DNA from: Geomonas azotofigens
GTDB taxonomy: Bacteria > Desulfobacterota > Desulfuromonadia > Geobacterales > Geobacteraceae
Assembly (NCBI RefSeq): GCF_018919395.1
Contig: NZ_JAHLME010000003.1
Coordinates: 558,001-622,000, forward strand
DNA: 64,000 bases
Direction of reading: 5' to 3'
Made by a program: the position numbers and the translations under genes. Below, in pieces: positions 42,775 to 50,924 of this stretch (within the stretch, counting starts at the first letter, position 1; the number at the start of each line of letters is the position of its first letter). The notes beneath the pieces were generated by a model. That model had not been told where the DNA came from and searched no databases. It worked only from the letters and a program-made list of their open reading frames with translations.

Positions 42775-43977
42775 ATGACCGCTGCAAAGATAATCGTTAA
42801 CGAAATCAAGGGCTACCACCGCTTCGTCAAGTTCCTGATCGTCCTGGTGTCCCTCGGCGCACTCGCCTCCCTGGCCCGCTTCGTGTTCGGCCTGGGCGTC
42901 ACCACCAACCTGAACGACACCTTCCCGTGGGGTCTCTGGATCTCCTTCGACGTCGTCACCGCCGTACCGCTCGCGGCGGGCGCCTTCACCCTCGGGGCGA
43001 TCGTGCACTGCTTCCACATCAAGAAGCTCGAGCCGCTGGTGCGTCCGGCCATCGTGACCGGCTTCCTCGGTTACTCCCTGGTCTGCGTCGGTCTGCTGCT
43101 CGACCTCGGCCAGCCGCAGCGCTGCTGGCACACCATGGTGTACTGGAACCCGCACTCCCCGATGTTCGAGGTTTCCATGTGCATCGCCGCCTACACCACG
43201 GTGCTCTTCCTCGAGTTCCTGTCGCCGGTGTGCGAGAAGTTCGGCTACCACGTACCGCTGCGCCTTCTGCGCACCATCGAGATGCCGCTGGTCGTTGCGG
43301 CCGCCTCCATCTCGACGCTGCACCAGTCGTCGCTGGGCACCTTCTTCCTGATCGCCGTCGACAAGCTGCACAGCCTCTGGTACAACCCGCTGCTGCCGCT
43401 TCTGTTCTGGCTCTCCGCCATGTGCGCCGGTATCTCCATCATCATCGTGGAGGCCACCATGAGCCACAAGTACATGGGGCAGCCGGACGAGAGCGAACTG
43501 CTCGAGACCCTGGCCAAGATCCTTCCCTGGGTCATCACCGTGTACCTGACCGTGAAGGTGTTCTCCCTCGTGGCACTCACCCAGGGGCCGCTCTTCAACC
43601 GTCCCGGCCTGCTGGTGCTCTTCGTCGTCGAGGTCGCGGTAGGGGGCCTGCTGCCGCTGGTCATGCTCATGAACGGCAACGTGCGTGAGAACAACCGTCT
43701 GCGCGCCACCGCCGCCTGGCTCGTGATCGCGGGGGTCATCCTGAACCGCTTCAACGTCTCCATGTTCGGCATGGAGGCTCCGGGAACCTTCTACTACCCC
43801 TCCTTCCTGGAGTCCGTGGTAACCATCGGCATCATCGCCGCCCACATCCTGTTCTTCGTGCTGATCGCGAAGTACTTCCCGATTTTCGAACACCACCCGG
43901 AGACCGTCGACTACTCGATCCCGGACCACTTCCACAAGACCGAGAAAGGCCACGCACACGGTGCCGCCAAGGCCTAG
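42775..43977 (+). CDS. NrfD/HybB-type membrane subunit of formate dehydrogenase
   Basis: A 400-residue integral membrane protein with about nine or ten helices and the NrfD/PsrC/HybB family look (FPWGLWISFDVVTAVPLAAGAF, quoted in part: WGLWISFDVVTAVPLAAG; later STLHQSSLGTFFLIAVDKL). In this position E. coli FdnGHI has a small di-haem cytochrome b (FdnI); none is encoded here, so quinone reduction would be haem-free. It starts at the base after the fdnH stop. Cofactor-free NrfD proteins transfer electrons to menaquinone and may move protons. Confidence 0.9.
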   Translation: MTAAKIIVNEIKGYHRFVKFLIVLVSLGALASLARFVFGLGVTTNLNDTFPWGLWISFDVVTAVPLAAGAFTLGAIVHCFHIKKLEPLVRPAIVTGFLGYSLVCVGLLLDLGQPQRCWHTMVYWNPHSPMFEVSMCIAAYTTVLFLEFLSPVCEKFGYHVPLRLLRTIEMPLVVAAASISTLHQSSLGTFFLIAVDKLHSLWYNPLLPLLFWLSAMCAGISIIIVEATMSHKYMGQPDESELLETLAKILPWVITVYLTVKVFSLVALTQGPLFNRPGLLVLFVVEVAVGGLLPLVMLMNGNVRENNRLRATAAWLVIAGVILNRFNVSMFGMEAPGTFYYPSFLESVVTIGIIAAHILFFVLIAKYFPIFEHHPETVDYSIPDHFHKTEKGHAHGAAKA

Positions 43978-44045
43978 GGAAGTTGCAGCAACCGTTTGAA
44001 TCTTACGTAGCAACAGCTTAGAAGTACGAGGAAACCCTCCGTAGT

Positions 44046-44074
44046 CCCCTCTCCCGCTCACGGCGGGGGAGGGG
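44046..44074. repeat. REP-like CCCTCTCCC hairpin
   Basis: CCCCTCTCCCGC (44046-44057) pairs over 12 bases with GCGGGGGAGGGG (44063-44074), including one G-T pair. It lies between the NrfD-like gene and fdhD-mobA and resembles the repeat at 46505-46590. It could attenuate or stabilise the operon mRNA. Confidence 0.65.
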
Positions 44075-44128
44075 CAGGGCGGGGGACGACAAGAGGCTCA
44101 TGCCAGATCAGATTCAAGGAGTCCGCAG

Positions 44129-45529
44129 GTGGCAACCATTTACAGTTTCAAGAAGGGCGTCATGGAGCAGGTGGAAGGCGGGGTGGTCAACGAGTACCCC
44201 CTGCAGCTGGTGGTGAACGGGCGCGAGATGGCCACCCTGATCGCTTCGCCGCACGACCTGCGTTTCCTGGTGGCCGGTTTCCTGCGCCTGCAGGGCTTCG
44301 TGTCCAAGGTCGACGACTTCCTGGCGCTGGCCATCTGCCAGGACTTCGGCGCCGCCAGCGTCACCATCCGCGGTGAGCTTCCCGAGCGCCTGAAGCCGGT
44401 GCTCACCTCCGGCTGCGGCACCGGGATCAGCTTCAACATGCCCAAGCCGGTCCAGAAGTCCAGTCCCACCCGGGTGCACGCGCCCGAAACCATCTTCGCC
44501 CTGATGCACCAGCTGGCGCAAAAGTGCGAAGGGTACCAAAACCACGGCGGGATGCACTCCGCGGGCGTGGGGAGCGACACGCTGCTCCTGCATGCCGAGG
44601 ACATCGGCCGCCACAATACCATTGACAGAATCGCCGGCGAGGCCCTGTTGAAGGGGATCTCGCTGGCTGGAACCATACTAGTCACCTCGGGGCGCGTCTC
44701 CACCGAACTGGTCGCCAAGGCGTCGCTCCTGGGGATCGAACTGATCGCCTCGCGCACCTCGCCCACCGACATGGCGGTGAAGATGGCCGAGGAGGCCGGC
44801 ATCACCCTGGTCGGTTACGTGCGTGCCGACAGCTTCAAGGTGTACACCCACGCCGGCGCGATCGGTGCGACCGGTCCCGAGAAGATCGCCGGGGTCACCG
44901 GCGTCATCCTCGCCGGCGGTGCCTCCAGTCGCATGGGGAGCAACAAGGCGCTCCTGCCGCACAAGGGGGGACGCTTCATCGAGAGCATCTACCGGGAACT
45001 CTCCGAGATCTTCCCCGAGGTGATCCTGGTGACCAACACCCCGGAGCAGTACCAGTTTCTTCCCTGCCGCAAGGTGGCCGACCTCTACCCGGGCATGGGG
45101 GCGCTTGCTGGAATCCATGCCGGGCTCGCCCAGGCCAACACTCCGAGCGTCTTCACCGTCGCCTGCGACATGCCGCACCTCGATCCGGCCCTGATCAGGC
45201 ACATCGCCGGGCGTCGGGGCGGCTGCGATCTGGTGCTCCCCAGGAGCGAGCACGGCTACGAGCCGCTGCACGCCCTGTACAACAAGAGCGCGCTGGCCGC
45301 CATGGAAGAATGCCTCGAGCAGGGGAAACGGCGCATCGTCTCCATCCTGCCGCAGTTGAAGGTGAACGAGATATCGGCCGGCGAGGTGGCCGGCTTCGAC
45401 CCGGGGTTCGACTCCTTCAGCAACATCAATACCCCGCAGGAATACTACGAGTTGAGAAACGGCGACAAGGTGAGGGCGGGCATCGAGAACCTTCCAGCCG
45501 CAGAGAAAGCACACAAAGCGCAGGCCTAG
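44129..45529 (+). CDS. FdhD-MobA fusion: formate dehydrogenase sulfurtransferase / molybdenum cofactor guanylyltransferase
   Basis: A 466-residue fusion. Residues 1-260 are FdhD-like (LVVNGREMATLIASPHDLRFLVAGFL, quoted in part: ASPHDLRFLVAGFL; GGMHSAGV; AEDIGRHNTIDRIAGEAL; SGRVSTELVAKA), the factor that brings sulfur from IscS to the cofactor. Residues 266-460 are MobA (GVILAGGASSRMGSNKALLPHKGG, quoted in part: AGGASSRMGSNKALL), which adds GMP to make the bis-MGD form. The FdhD loop reads SGCGTG, keeping one cysteine but not the second of the usual CxxC. GTG start at 44129 with AAGGAG upstream. The two steps serve FdnG, encoded in the same operon. Confidence 0.93.
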   Translation: MATIYSFKKGVMEQVEGGVVNEYPLQLVVNGREMATLIASPHDLRFLVAGFLRLQGFVSKVDDFLALAICQDFGAASVTIRGELPERLKPVLTSGCGTGISFNMPKPVQKSSPTRVHAPETIFALMHQLAQKCEGYQNHGGMHSAGVGSDTLLLHAEDIGRHNTIDRIAGEALLKGISLAGTILVTSGRVSTELVAKASLLGIELIASRTSPTDMAVKMAEEAGITLVGYVRADSFKVYTHAGAIGATGPEKIAGVTGVILAGGASSRMGSNKALLPHKGGRFIESIYRELSEIFPEVILVTNTPEQYQFLPCRKVADLYPGMGALAGIHAGLAQANTPSVFTVACDMPHLDPALIRHIAGRRGGCDLVLPRSEHGYEPLHALYNKSALAAMEECLEQGKRRIVSILPQLKVNEISAGEVAGFDPGFDSFSNINTPQEYYELRNGDKVRAGIENLPAAEKAHKAQA

Positions 45530-45601
45530 CCCAGGGTTGGCCTGAACCAAGAGGCGTCAACGCAACAGCTCCCCGGCGCGGGAGTTCAAAGGAGAAGGTA
45601 A

Positions 45602-45775
45602 ATGTTTGGATTCGGTATGCCGGAAATGATCATCGTGCTCGTGATAGCCCTCGTGGTTGTCGGCCCCGCCAAGCTTCCCCAACTGGGGCAGGCCCTGGGG
45701 AGCAGCATCAAGAACTTCAAGAAAGCTTCCGCAGGCGAGGACGTGGTCCAGCTGAACGAGGAGAAAAAGGCCTAG
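45602..45775 (+). CDS. tatA: Twin-arginine translocase subunit TatA
   Basis: A 57-residue protein with FGFGMPEMIIVLVIALVVVG membrane helix, the GPAKLPQLG hinge and the amphipathic helix GSSIKNFKKASAGED: all TatA/E hallmarks. It forms the export pore for folded proteins. Located at the end of the formate dehydrogenase operon, it fits the export of FdnG, the only Tat substrate seen here. TatC is not encoded in the window. AAAGGAGAAGG precedes the ATG and a strong terminator follows. Confidence 0.92.
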   Translation: MFGFGMPEMIIVLVIALVVVGPAKLPQLGQALGSSIKNFKKASAGEDVVQLNEEKKA

Positions 45776-45804
45776 CTTCAGCTAGACGCTTCAATACTTT
45801 CAAG

Positions 45805-45833
45805 GCCCTGGGCTCGCCCGGGGCTTTTTTTTT
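45805..45833 (+). terminator. Rho-independent terminator of the formate dehydrogenase operon
   Basis: GCCCTGGG pairs with CCCGGGGC (one T-G pair) around CTCG and is followed by nine T's. Confidence 0.9.
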
Positions 45834-45951
45834 AACGAAAGTTCTCAAGGAAGTGACCTCGTCTGCCGATCTAAACGATAACCGGTAACAAAAGCCGGTT
45901 CTGCGGGGTCGGTGGCTGATTGCCGCCGTGTCGTGACAAGGAGACGGGATA

Positions 45952-46413
45952 ATGTTGACGCAGTGGCATGATGACATGGCGACAGGGAGCCAGGCGGTGG
46001 ACAAGCAGCACAAAGAGTTGCTGCGCCGTGTCGACGACCTGCTCAAGGGGGCCAAGAGCAGGAAAGGCGCCGAAGAGATCGGCAGGTTGATGTGGTTTTT
46101 GAAGAAGTACGTGAGGTGGCACTTCCGGGACGAGGAGAAGCTGATGCTCGAGGCCGGCTATCCCGGCTACCATTCTCATAAGACGCAGCACGAAATTTTT
46201 TTCCGCGAGGTGTTGCGCCTTGAATCGCTGCACGCCGAGCAGGGGGACAACACCCTGATGATCGTGGCCGTGATCACCGCCATGTGCGAGTGGCTTCGTT
46301 CCCACTTCAACAAACTGGACAAGGAATTCATCGACTTTTTGAAGGACACCGGCCATAACGGGAACGGGAACGGTGCCCACCGCGAGAGCCCAGAGGGGGA
46401 CGGCGAGCAGTAA
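45952..46413 (+). CDS. Bacteriohemerythrin
   Basis: A 153-residue single-domain hemerythrin that binds O2 at a di-iron site. The ligand motifs are WHDDMATGSQAVDKQHKEL (first His and the DxxH pair, with His20), WHFRDEEKLMLEAGYPGYHSHKTQH (quoted in part: HFRDEEKLM and HSHKTQHEIFF), and the final HFNKLDKEF with HxxxxD. A Gly/Asn/His-rich tail of 20 residues is not conserved. Such proteins store or sense oxygen in anaerobes and microaerophiles. GGAGACGGG precedes the ATG at 45952; a terminator follows. Confidence 0.92.
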   Translation: MLTQWHDDMATGSQAVDKQHKELLRRVDDLLKGAKSRKGAEEIGRLMWFLKKYVRWHFRDEEKLMLEAGYPGYHSHKTQHEIFFREVLRLESLHAEQGDNTLMIVAVITAMCEWLRSHFNKLDKEFIDFLKDTGHNGNGNGAHRESPEGDGEQ

Positions 46414-46449
46414 CCGCGGATAGCGGGGACCGCAGCGGCTTCAAGTAAA

Positions 46450-46482
46450 AAGGGGAGCACCGATAAATCGGGCTCCCCTTTC
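46450..46482 (+). terminator. Rho-independent terminator of the bacteriohemerythrin gene
   Basis: AAGGGGAGC (46450-46458) pairs with GCTCCCCTT (46472-46480), followed by TTTC. Confidence 0.8.
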
Positions 46483-46504
46483 TCGTGAAACTGCCAAATG
46501 CATT

Positions 46505-46590
46505 CTCCCCCTGGGAGAGGGTCCGAAGGCCGGGTGAGGGCGCCGCTCGCTGCAACCATACCCTCACCCCGCCCTCTCCCAGGGGGAGAG
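46505..46590. repeat. Long inverted REP-like repeat
   Basis: CTCCCCCTGGGAGAGGG (46505-46521) faces CCCTCTCCCAGGGGGAG (46572-46588) with about 50 bases between, including CGGGTGAGGG facing CCCTCACCCCG. It is of the CCCTCTCCC family seen at 44046 and lies between two convergent genes. Confidence 0.75.
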
Positions 46591-46619
46591 GGATAACTAC
46601 GATCCGTGAGAGAGACCTG

Positions 46620-47375
46620 CTACGAGCGGTGCACCGCCAGCGGGCCCCAGGCCTGGTGCACCGACATCACCTCGACGCTGTTGATGTTGACCCGTGCCGG
46701 GACCGAGGTCACCCAGGCCACGATGTCGGCGATGTCCTCAGCCCGCAGCGGTTCGGTGCCGGTGTAGACCCGCTGCGCCTTTTCGTCCTCCCCCTTGAAG
46801 CGGACCTTGGAAAACTCGGTTTCAGCCATGCCCGGTTCGATGTTGGTGACCCGAACCGCGGTCCCCAGGAGGTCGGCGCGCAGGTTCCTGGAGAACTGCT
46901 GCACGAAGGCCTTGCTGGCGCCGTACACGTTACCGCCGGGGTAGGGCCAGCTTCCCGCAACGGAGCCGATGTTGACGACGTGGCCGCGGTTTCTGGCCAC
47001 CATCCCGGGGAGGATGGCGCGGGTGCAGTACATCACCCCCTTCACGTTGGTGTCCACCATGGTTTCCCAGTCCTGCAGCGACGCCTGGTGCGCCGGTTCC
47101 AGTCCGAGGGCGAGCCCGGCGTTATTGACCAGCAGGTCGATCTCGGCGAAATCCTGGGGCAGACCGACGCAGGCGGCGGCCACGGCTTCGCCGTCACGGA
47201 CGTCCAGCGTCAGCGTGTGCACCTTTGTTTTTGCGGCAAGTTCCTCGGCGAGCGCCTGCAACTTGTCCGCTCGACGGGCGCTGAGGACCAGCTTCCAGCC
47301 GTGCTCCGCCAGCGCCCGAGCGCAAGCGGCGCCAAATCCCGACGATGCTCCGGTAATAAAGGCACACTTTTCCAT
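46620..47375 (-). CDS. ydfG: NADP-dependent 3-hydroxy acid dehydrogenase (YdfG-type SDR)
   Basis: Classical short-chain dehydrogenase of 251 residues: TGASSGFGAACARALAEHG for NADP binding, NNAGLALG, and the catalytic YGASKAFVQQFSRNLR. The ending (EPLRAEDIADIVAWVTSVPA, then NINSVEVMSVHQAWGPL) is diagnostic for the YdfG group, which oxidises L-allo-threonine, serine and 3-hydroxy acids and also reduces malonic semialdehyde. ATG at 47375 has AGGAGG upstream. It stands alone, divergent from the DUF302 gene. Confidence 0.9.
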   Translation of the reverse strand: MEKCAFITGASSGFGAACARALAEHGWKLVLSARRADKLQALAEELAAKTKVHTLTLDVRDGEAVAAACVGLPQDFAEIDLLVNNAGLALGLEPAHQASLQDWETMVDTNVKGVMYCTRAILPGMVARNRGHVVNIGSVAGSWPYPGGNVYGASKAFVQQFSRNLRADLLGTAVRVTNIEPGMAETEFSKVRFKGEDEKAQRVYTGTEPLRAEDIADIVAWVTSVPARVNINSVEVMSVHQAWGPLAVHRS

Positions 47376-47702
47376 CCTGAAATCCTCCTGATAACAAATG
47401 GGGGCTGTTTGGGGCGCTATCTTAATGGAGATCGCCTCGCAACACAAGCCGCCGCTCGCGTATCTCGTTGCCGCGCGCGCCCCCCGTCGCCGGCAGGCCC
47501 GCTACCAGTCCCCTCTTGTCTCACTGATCCCACTGATCCCACCCCAGCCAGCAGCACGAAGTCGTGCACCCATTTCCCATGAAAAACCCTCGATACTTCG
47601 TTGCTGCCCCTCGACAATCGGGTAAAGTATTCAAGTTGTTTCGCAGGAGGGCTACAATATCTAATGAGCCCTAAAGGGCAGAGCGAGCGGGAGGTGCACG
47701 CC
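47376..47702. other. Divergent intergenic region, no gene seen
   Basis: This 327-base gap between ydfG and the DUF302 gene holds two direct copies of ACTGATCCC (about 47522-47540) and AT-richer sequence near 47620-47665 that could carry promoters. Open frames that cross it have no family signature and no good ribosome binding site. Confidence 0.5.
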
Positions 47703-48560
47703 ATGCGCAAAATCTCTCATAGCTGTGAAGTACACGCTGCGCTTGATACCGTCTGGAAGCTTCTCATTGAAAAGATGGAACAGCCCCATTCCTACCTGCC
47801 GGGTGTGACGCAGTCGCGTACCCTGCAGCACTACGGCAACGGGCTGCTGCGTGAAATAAGGGGGGAGGGGATCCTCATCATGGAGAAGGTCGTTCTCGAC
47901 AAAGTGCACGGAGAGGTGCGCTACTTCCTCCTGGAGCACCCGCTCTTTACCGGCCGCGTCGTCAACCGCGTGGTGCCCTCCTCGGTGCAAAGCCCGGTGG
48001 CCCCGCAACTGTTGACCATAGAGGTCGACTGGGTGCCCAAGGACGACCGGGCCGAGCGGATGATCCGCAGCGACCTGCCTGAGCAAATCCAAAGAGAGGT
48101 GATCAGCTTGAAAGAGAAAGCGGAAGCACTTGAAGCCCAGGAGGCCAAGCCCCTGGCCACACCGTACGCCTTCGGCATCACCATGGCGCTCCCGTTCGCC
48201 GACGCGCTGCCCAAGGTGCACCAGGAACTGCAGCGGGAAGGGTTCGGGGTTCTTTTTGAGATTGACGTGAAGCAGAAGTTCAAGGAGAAGCTCGACAAGG
48301 AGTTCCGAAACTATCACATCCTCGGCGCCTGCAGCCCGGGTCTCGCCTACCAGGCCTTTGGCGCCGAGATCAACATCGGCACGCTGCTCCCCTGCAACGT
48401 CGCGGTCTACTCGGTGAGCGAATCCCGCACCGTGGTCATGGTCATGGACCCCGTGGCCGGACTGGCCCTGGTTGGCAACAGCCAGCTCAACGATCTCTCC
48501 TACACGGTGAAGCAGAGCCTGCAGCGGGTCATGGCGGGACTGCACCCGTTCTCGGCGTGA
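47703..48560 (+). CDS. SRPBCC-like plus DUF302 domain protein
   Basis: A 285-residue cytoplasmic protein with no signal peptide. The N-terminal 140 residues resemble a START/SRPBCC-type lipid- or polyketide-binding fold (RKISHSCEVHAALDTVWKLL, then YLPGVTQSRTLQ). The C-terminal 125 residues are a DUF302 domain (YAFGITMALPFADALPKVHQ, ILGACSPGLAYQAF, LPCNVAVY). DUF302 proteins are structurally known but have no agreed function. ATG at 47703 has GGGAGGTG upstream; the longer frame from 47601 lacks support. A DUF488 gene follows four bases later. Confidence 0.75.
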   Translation: MRKISHSCEVHAALDTVWKLLIEKMEQPHSYLPGVTQSRTLQHYGNGLLREIRGEGILIMEKVVLDKVHGEVRYFLLEHPLFTGRVVNRVVPSSVQSPVAPQLLTIEVDWVPKDDRAERMIRSDLPEQIQREVISLKEKAEALEAQEAKPLATPYAFGITMALPFADALPKVHQELQREGFGVLFEIDVKQKFKEKLDKEFRNYHILGACSPGLAYQAFGAEINIGTLLPCNVAVYSVSESRTVVMVMDPVAGLALVGNSQLNDLSYTVKQSLQRVMAGLHPFSA

Positions 48561-48564
48561 CGCC

Positions 48565-48918
48565 ATGGTGCGGCTGAAGCGGATATACGACGAGCCGGCG
48601 GCTTCGGACGGCCTGCGCATCCTGGTGGACCGGCTTTGGCCCCGGGGGCTCTCCAAGGAGAAGGCGCGCCTGGACCGCTGGGAGAAGGAGCTCGCCCCCT
48701 CGGACGAGTTGCGCCGCTGGTTCGGACACGAACCTGAGAAATGGCGGGAGTTCCGGGATCGGTACCGCCAAGAGTTGGCGGGTCAGGAGTCGCTGCTCAA
48801 GGAGCTTGCCGGGGTCGCTGCGCGCGGCACGCTGACCCTGCTCTATGCCGCGAGGGACGAGGAGCACAACAATGCAGTCGTACTGAAGGAAATCCTGGAG
48901 CACTCCAGCATCGGCTGA
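48565..48918 (+). CDS. DUF488 family protein (YeaO-like)
   Basis: A 117-residue protein with the DUF488 opening VRLKRIYDEPAASDGLRILVDRLWPRGLSKEKA (diagnostic pieces: RIYDEP and ILVDRLWPRGLSKE) and LLYAARDEEHNNAVVL near the end. Structural members are small alpha/beta proteins related to ADP-ribose or nucleic acid-modifying folds; the function is unknown. It starts four bases after the DUF302 gene, so the two are cotranscribed. Confidence 0.88.
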   Translation: MVRLKRIYDEPAASDGLRILVDRLWPRGLSKEKARLDRWEKELAPSDELRRWFGHEPEKWREFRDRYRQELAGQESLLKELAGVAARGTLTLLYAARDEEHNNAVVLKEILEHSSIG

Positions 48919-48953
48919 TCAGGGGGACAGGCACCTGCGGGGCCAGTTCCCTG

Positions 48954-48975
48954 CCGCGGCAAGGGCCGCGGTTTT
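48954..48975 (+). terminator. Hairpin with short T-tract upstream of aconitase
   Basis: CCGCGGC (48954-48960) pairs with GCCGCGG (48965-48971), followed by TTTT; the ribosome binding site AGGAGG of the aconitase gene comes immediately after. It may end the DUF488 transcript or act as an attenuator. Confidence 0.5.
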
Positions 48976-48986
48976 AGGAGGCTAAG

Positions 48987-50924
48987 ATGGGAGACAATCT
49001 GGCTAGAAAGATATTGAAGGAACACCTGGTGGAAGGGGAACTGGTCCCGGGGCGGGAGATCGCCATCCGGATCGACCAGACCCTCTTGCAGGACGCCACC
49101 GGCACCATGGCGATGCTTGAATTCATGGCCACCGGCATCCCCAGGGTCAAGGTGGGGCTGGCGGCGCAGTACGTCGACCACAACCTGCTGCAGACCGACA
49201 ACAAGAACGCGGACGACCACGCCTTCCTGGCCACGGCGGCGCAGAAGTTCGGGGTTTACCTCTCCAAGCCGGGCAACGGCGTCTCGCACCAGGTGCACCT
49301 GGAGCGTTTCGGTGTCCCCGGCACCACGCTCCTTGGGGCAGACTCGCACACCCCCACCGCTGCCGGGATGGGACAGCTCGCCATCGGAGCGGGGGGGCTG
49401 GACGTGGCGCTTGCCATGGCGGGGTATCCCTTTCATCTCACGTGCCCCAAGATCTTCGGGGTCAAGCTGACCGGGAGGTTGCAACCCTGGGTGTCGGGGA
49501 AGGACGTTATCCTGGAACTGCTCAGGCGCCACACCGTAAAGGGGGGGGTAGGGAAGATCATGGAGTACTACGGCCCCGGCGTCGCCACCCTTTCGGCCAC
49601 CGACCGAGCCACCATCGGCAACATGGGGGCGGAACTGGGCGCGACCTCGACGGTATTCCAAAGCGACGAGAACACGCGGGCCTTTTTGGAAGCTCAGGGG
49701 CGCGGCGAGGTCTGGCGCGAACTGTTGCCTGATGCCGATGCTACCTACGACGAGTACGACGAGATCGACCTCTCCCAGGTGGTGCCGCTGATCGCCTGCC
49801 CGTCGTCGCCGGACAACGTGGTGCCGGTTGCCGAGATCGAGGGGCTCAAGGTGGACCAGGTCATCGTGGGAAGTTCGGTCAACTCCTCCTTCCGCGACCT
49901 GATGACCGTCTGCCGCGTCCTGGACGGGCGCCGCATCGCCCCCGGGCTTTCCTTCCACATCAACCCCGGCAGCCGGCAGGTGCTCGAGAACGTGGTGGCA
50001 CACGGCGGTTTCATGATGCTGCTGCTGGCGGGGGGGCAGGTGCACCAGCCGGGTTGTCTCGGCTGCATCGGCATGGGGCAGGCCCCCGGCACCAACCAGG
50101 TCTCGCTGCGGACTTTCCCGCGCAATTTCCCGGGACGCAGCGGCACCAAGGAGGACCGGGTCTACCTCTGCTCCCCGGAAACCGCCGCCGCGGCCGGCGT
50201 CTTCGGCGTGGTCACCGATCCGCGCAAGCTCTCGGAGCTGCTCCCCTGGCCGGACGTGAAGAACCCCGATCGCTACCTGGTGGACGACTCGGGCATCCAG
50301 CCTCCCCCCGAAGACGGCGGCTTGGTGGAGATCGTCACCGGGCCAAATATCGTCCCGTTCCCCGAATTCCCAGCGCTGCCGGACCAGCTCGACGTCGAGG
50401 TGATCATCAAGGTCGGGGACAACATCTCCACCGACACCATCATGCCGGCGGGAAACAAGGTGCTCCCGTTCCGTAGCAACATTCCGGCCATCAGCAAGTT
50501 CGTCTTTGAGCAGGCGGACCCGGAGTTCGCGGAGCGTGCGGCCGAGAAGGGGGACGGCGCCGTGGTGGGGGGCGAGAACTACGGCCAGGGGTCGTCGCGC
50601 GAGCATGCCGCGCTGGCGCCGCGCTACCTCGGCATCAGGGTGAAGATCGCCAAGAGCTTCGCCAGGATCCACCGCTCCAACCTGATCAACTTCGGCATCC
50701 TCCCCCTGGTCTTCAAGGACCCCGCCGACTACGATCGCATCAAACAGGGGGACCGTATCACCATCCCGCGCCTGCGGGAGTTGACCCAGAGCGGCGCCAC
50801 CGAAATCCCCATCCAGGTCGGCGGCGCCCAGATCGTGACCCTGTTGCACGCATCTGAGCGCGAGCGCCGCGAACTGGTGGCGGGGGGGCTGCTCAATTCG
50901 GTAAAGGAGGAGAACCATGGCTGA
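48987..50924 (+). CDS. acnA: Aconitate hydratase (short, AcnA/mitochondrial-like)
   Basis: Isomerises citrate to isocitrate with a [4Fe-4S] cluster. The protein of 645 residues belongs to the short aconitase/IPM isomerase-like branch. Motifs: GADSHTPTAAGMGQLAIGAGG, cluster cysteines Cys271 (LIACPSSPDN), Cys357 and Cys360 (GCLGCIGMGQ), and the swivel domain GDNISTDTIMPAG with GGENYGQGSSREHAA. GGAGG lies before the ATG at 48987. The stop overlaps pdhA by eight bases (ATGGCTGA), so citrate-cycle and pyruvate dehydrogenase genes share one transcript. Confidence 0.93.
   Translation: MGDNLARKILKEHLVEGELVPGREIAIRIDQTLLQDATGTMAMLEFMATGIPRVKVGLAAQYVDHNLLQTDNKNADDHAFLATAAQKFGVYLSKPGNGVSHQVHLERFGVPGTTLLGADSHTPTAAGMGQLAIGAGGLDVALAMAGYPFHLTCPKIFGVKLTGRLQPWVSGKDVILELLRRHTVKGGVGKIMEYYGPGVATLSATDRATIGNMGAELGATSTVFQSDENTRAFLEAQGRGEVWRELLPDADATYDEYDEIDLSQVVPLIACPSSPDNVVPVAEIEGLKVDQVIVGSSVNSSFRDLMTVCRVLDGRRIAPGLSFHINPGSRQVLENVVAHGGFMMLLLAGGQVHQPGCLGCIGMGQAPGTNQVSLRTFPRNFPGRSGTKEDRVYLCSPETAAAAGVFGVVTDPRKLSELLPWPDVKNPDRYLVDDSGIQPPPEDGGLVEIVTGPNIVPFPEFPALPDQLDVEVIIKVGDNISTDTIMPAGNKVLPFRSNIPAISKFVFEQADPEFAERAAEKGDGAVVGGENYGQGSSREHAALAPRYLGIRVKIAKSFARIHRSNLINFGILPLVFKDPADYDRIKQGDRITIPRLRELTQSGATEIPIQVGGAQIVTLLHASERERRELVAGGLLNSVKEENHG

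Noticed and set aside
41812..44061. A 749-residue open frame on the minus strand
   Set aside because: It is antisense to fdnH and the NrfD-like gene and has no domain signature.
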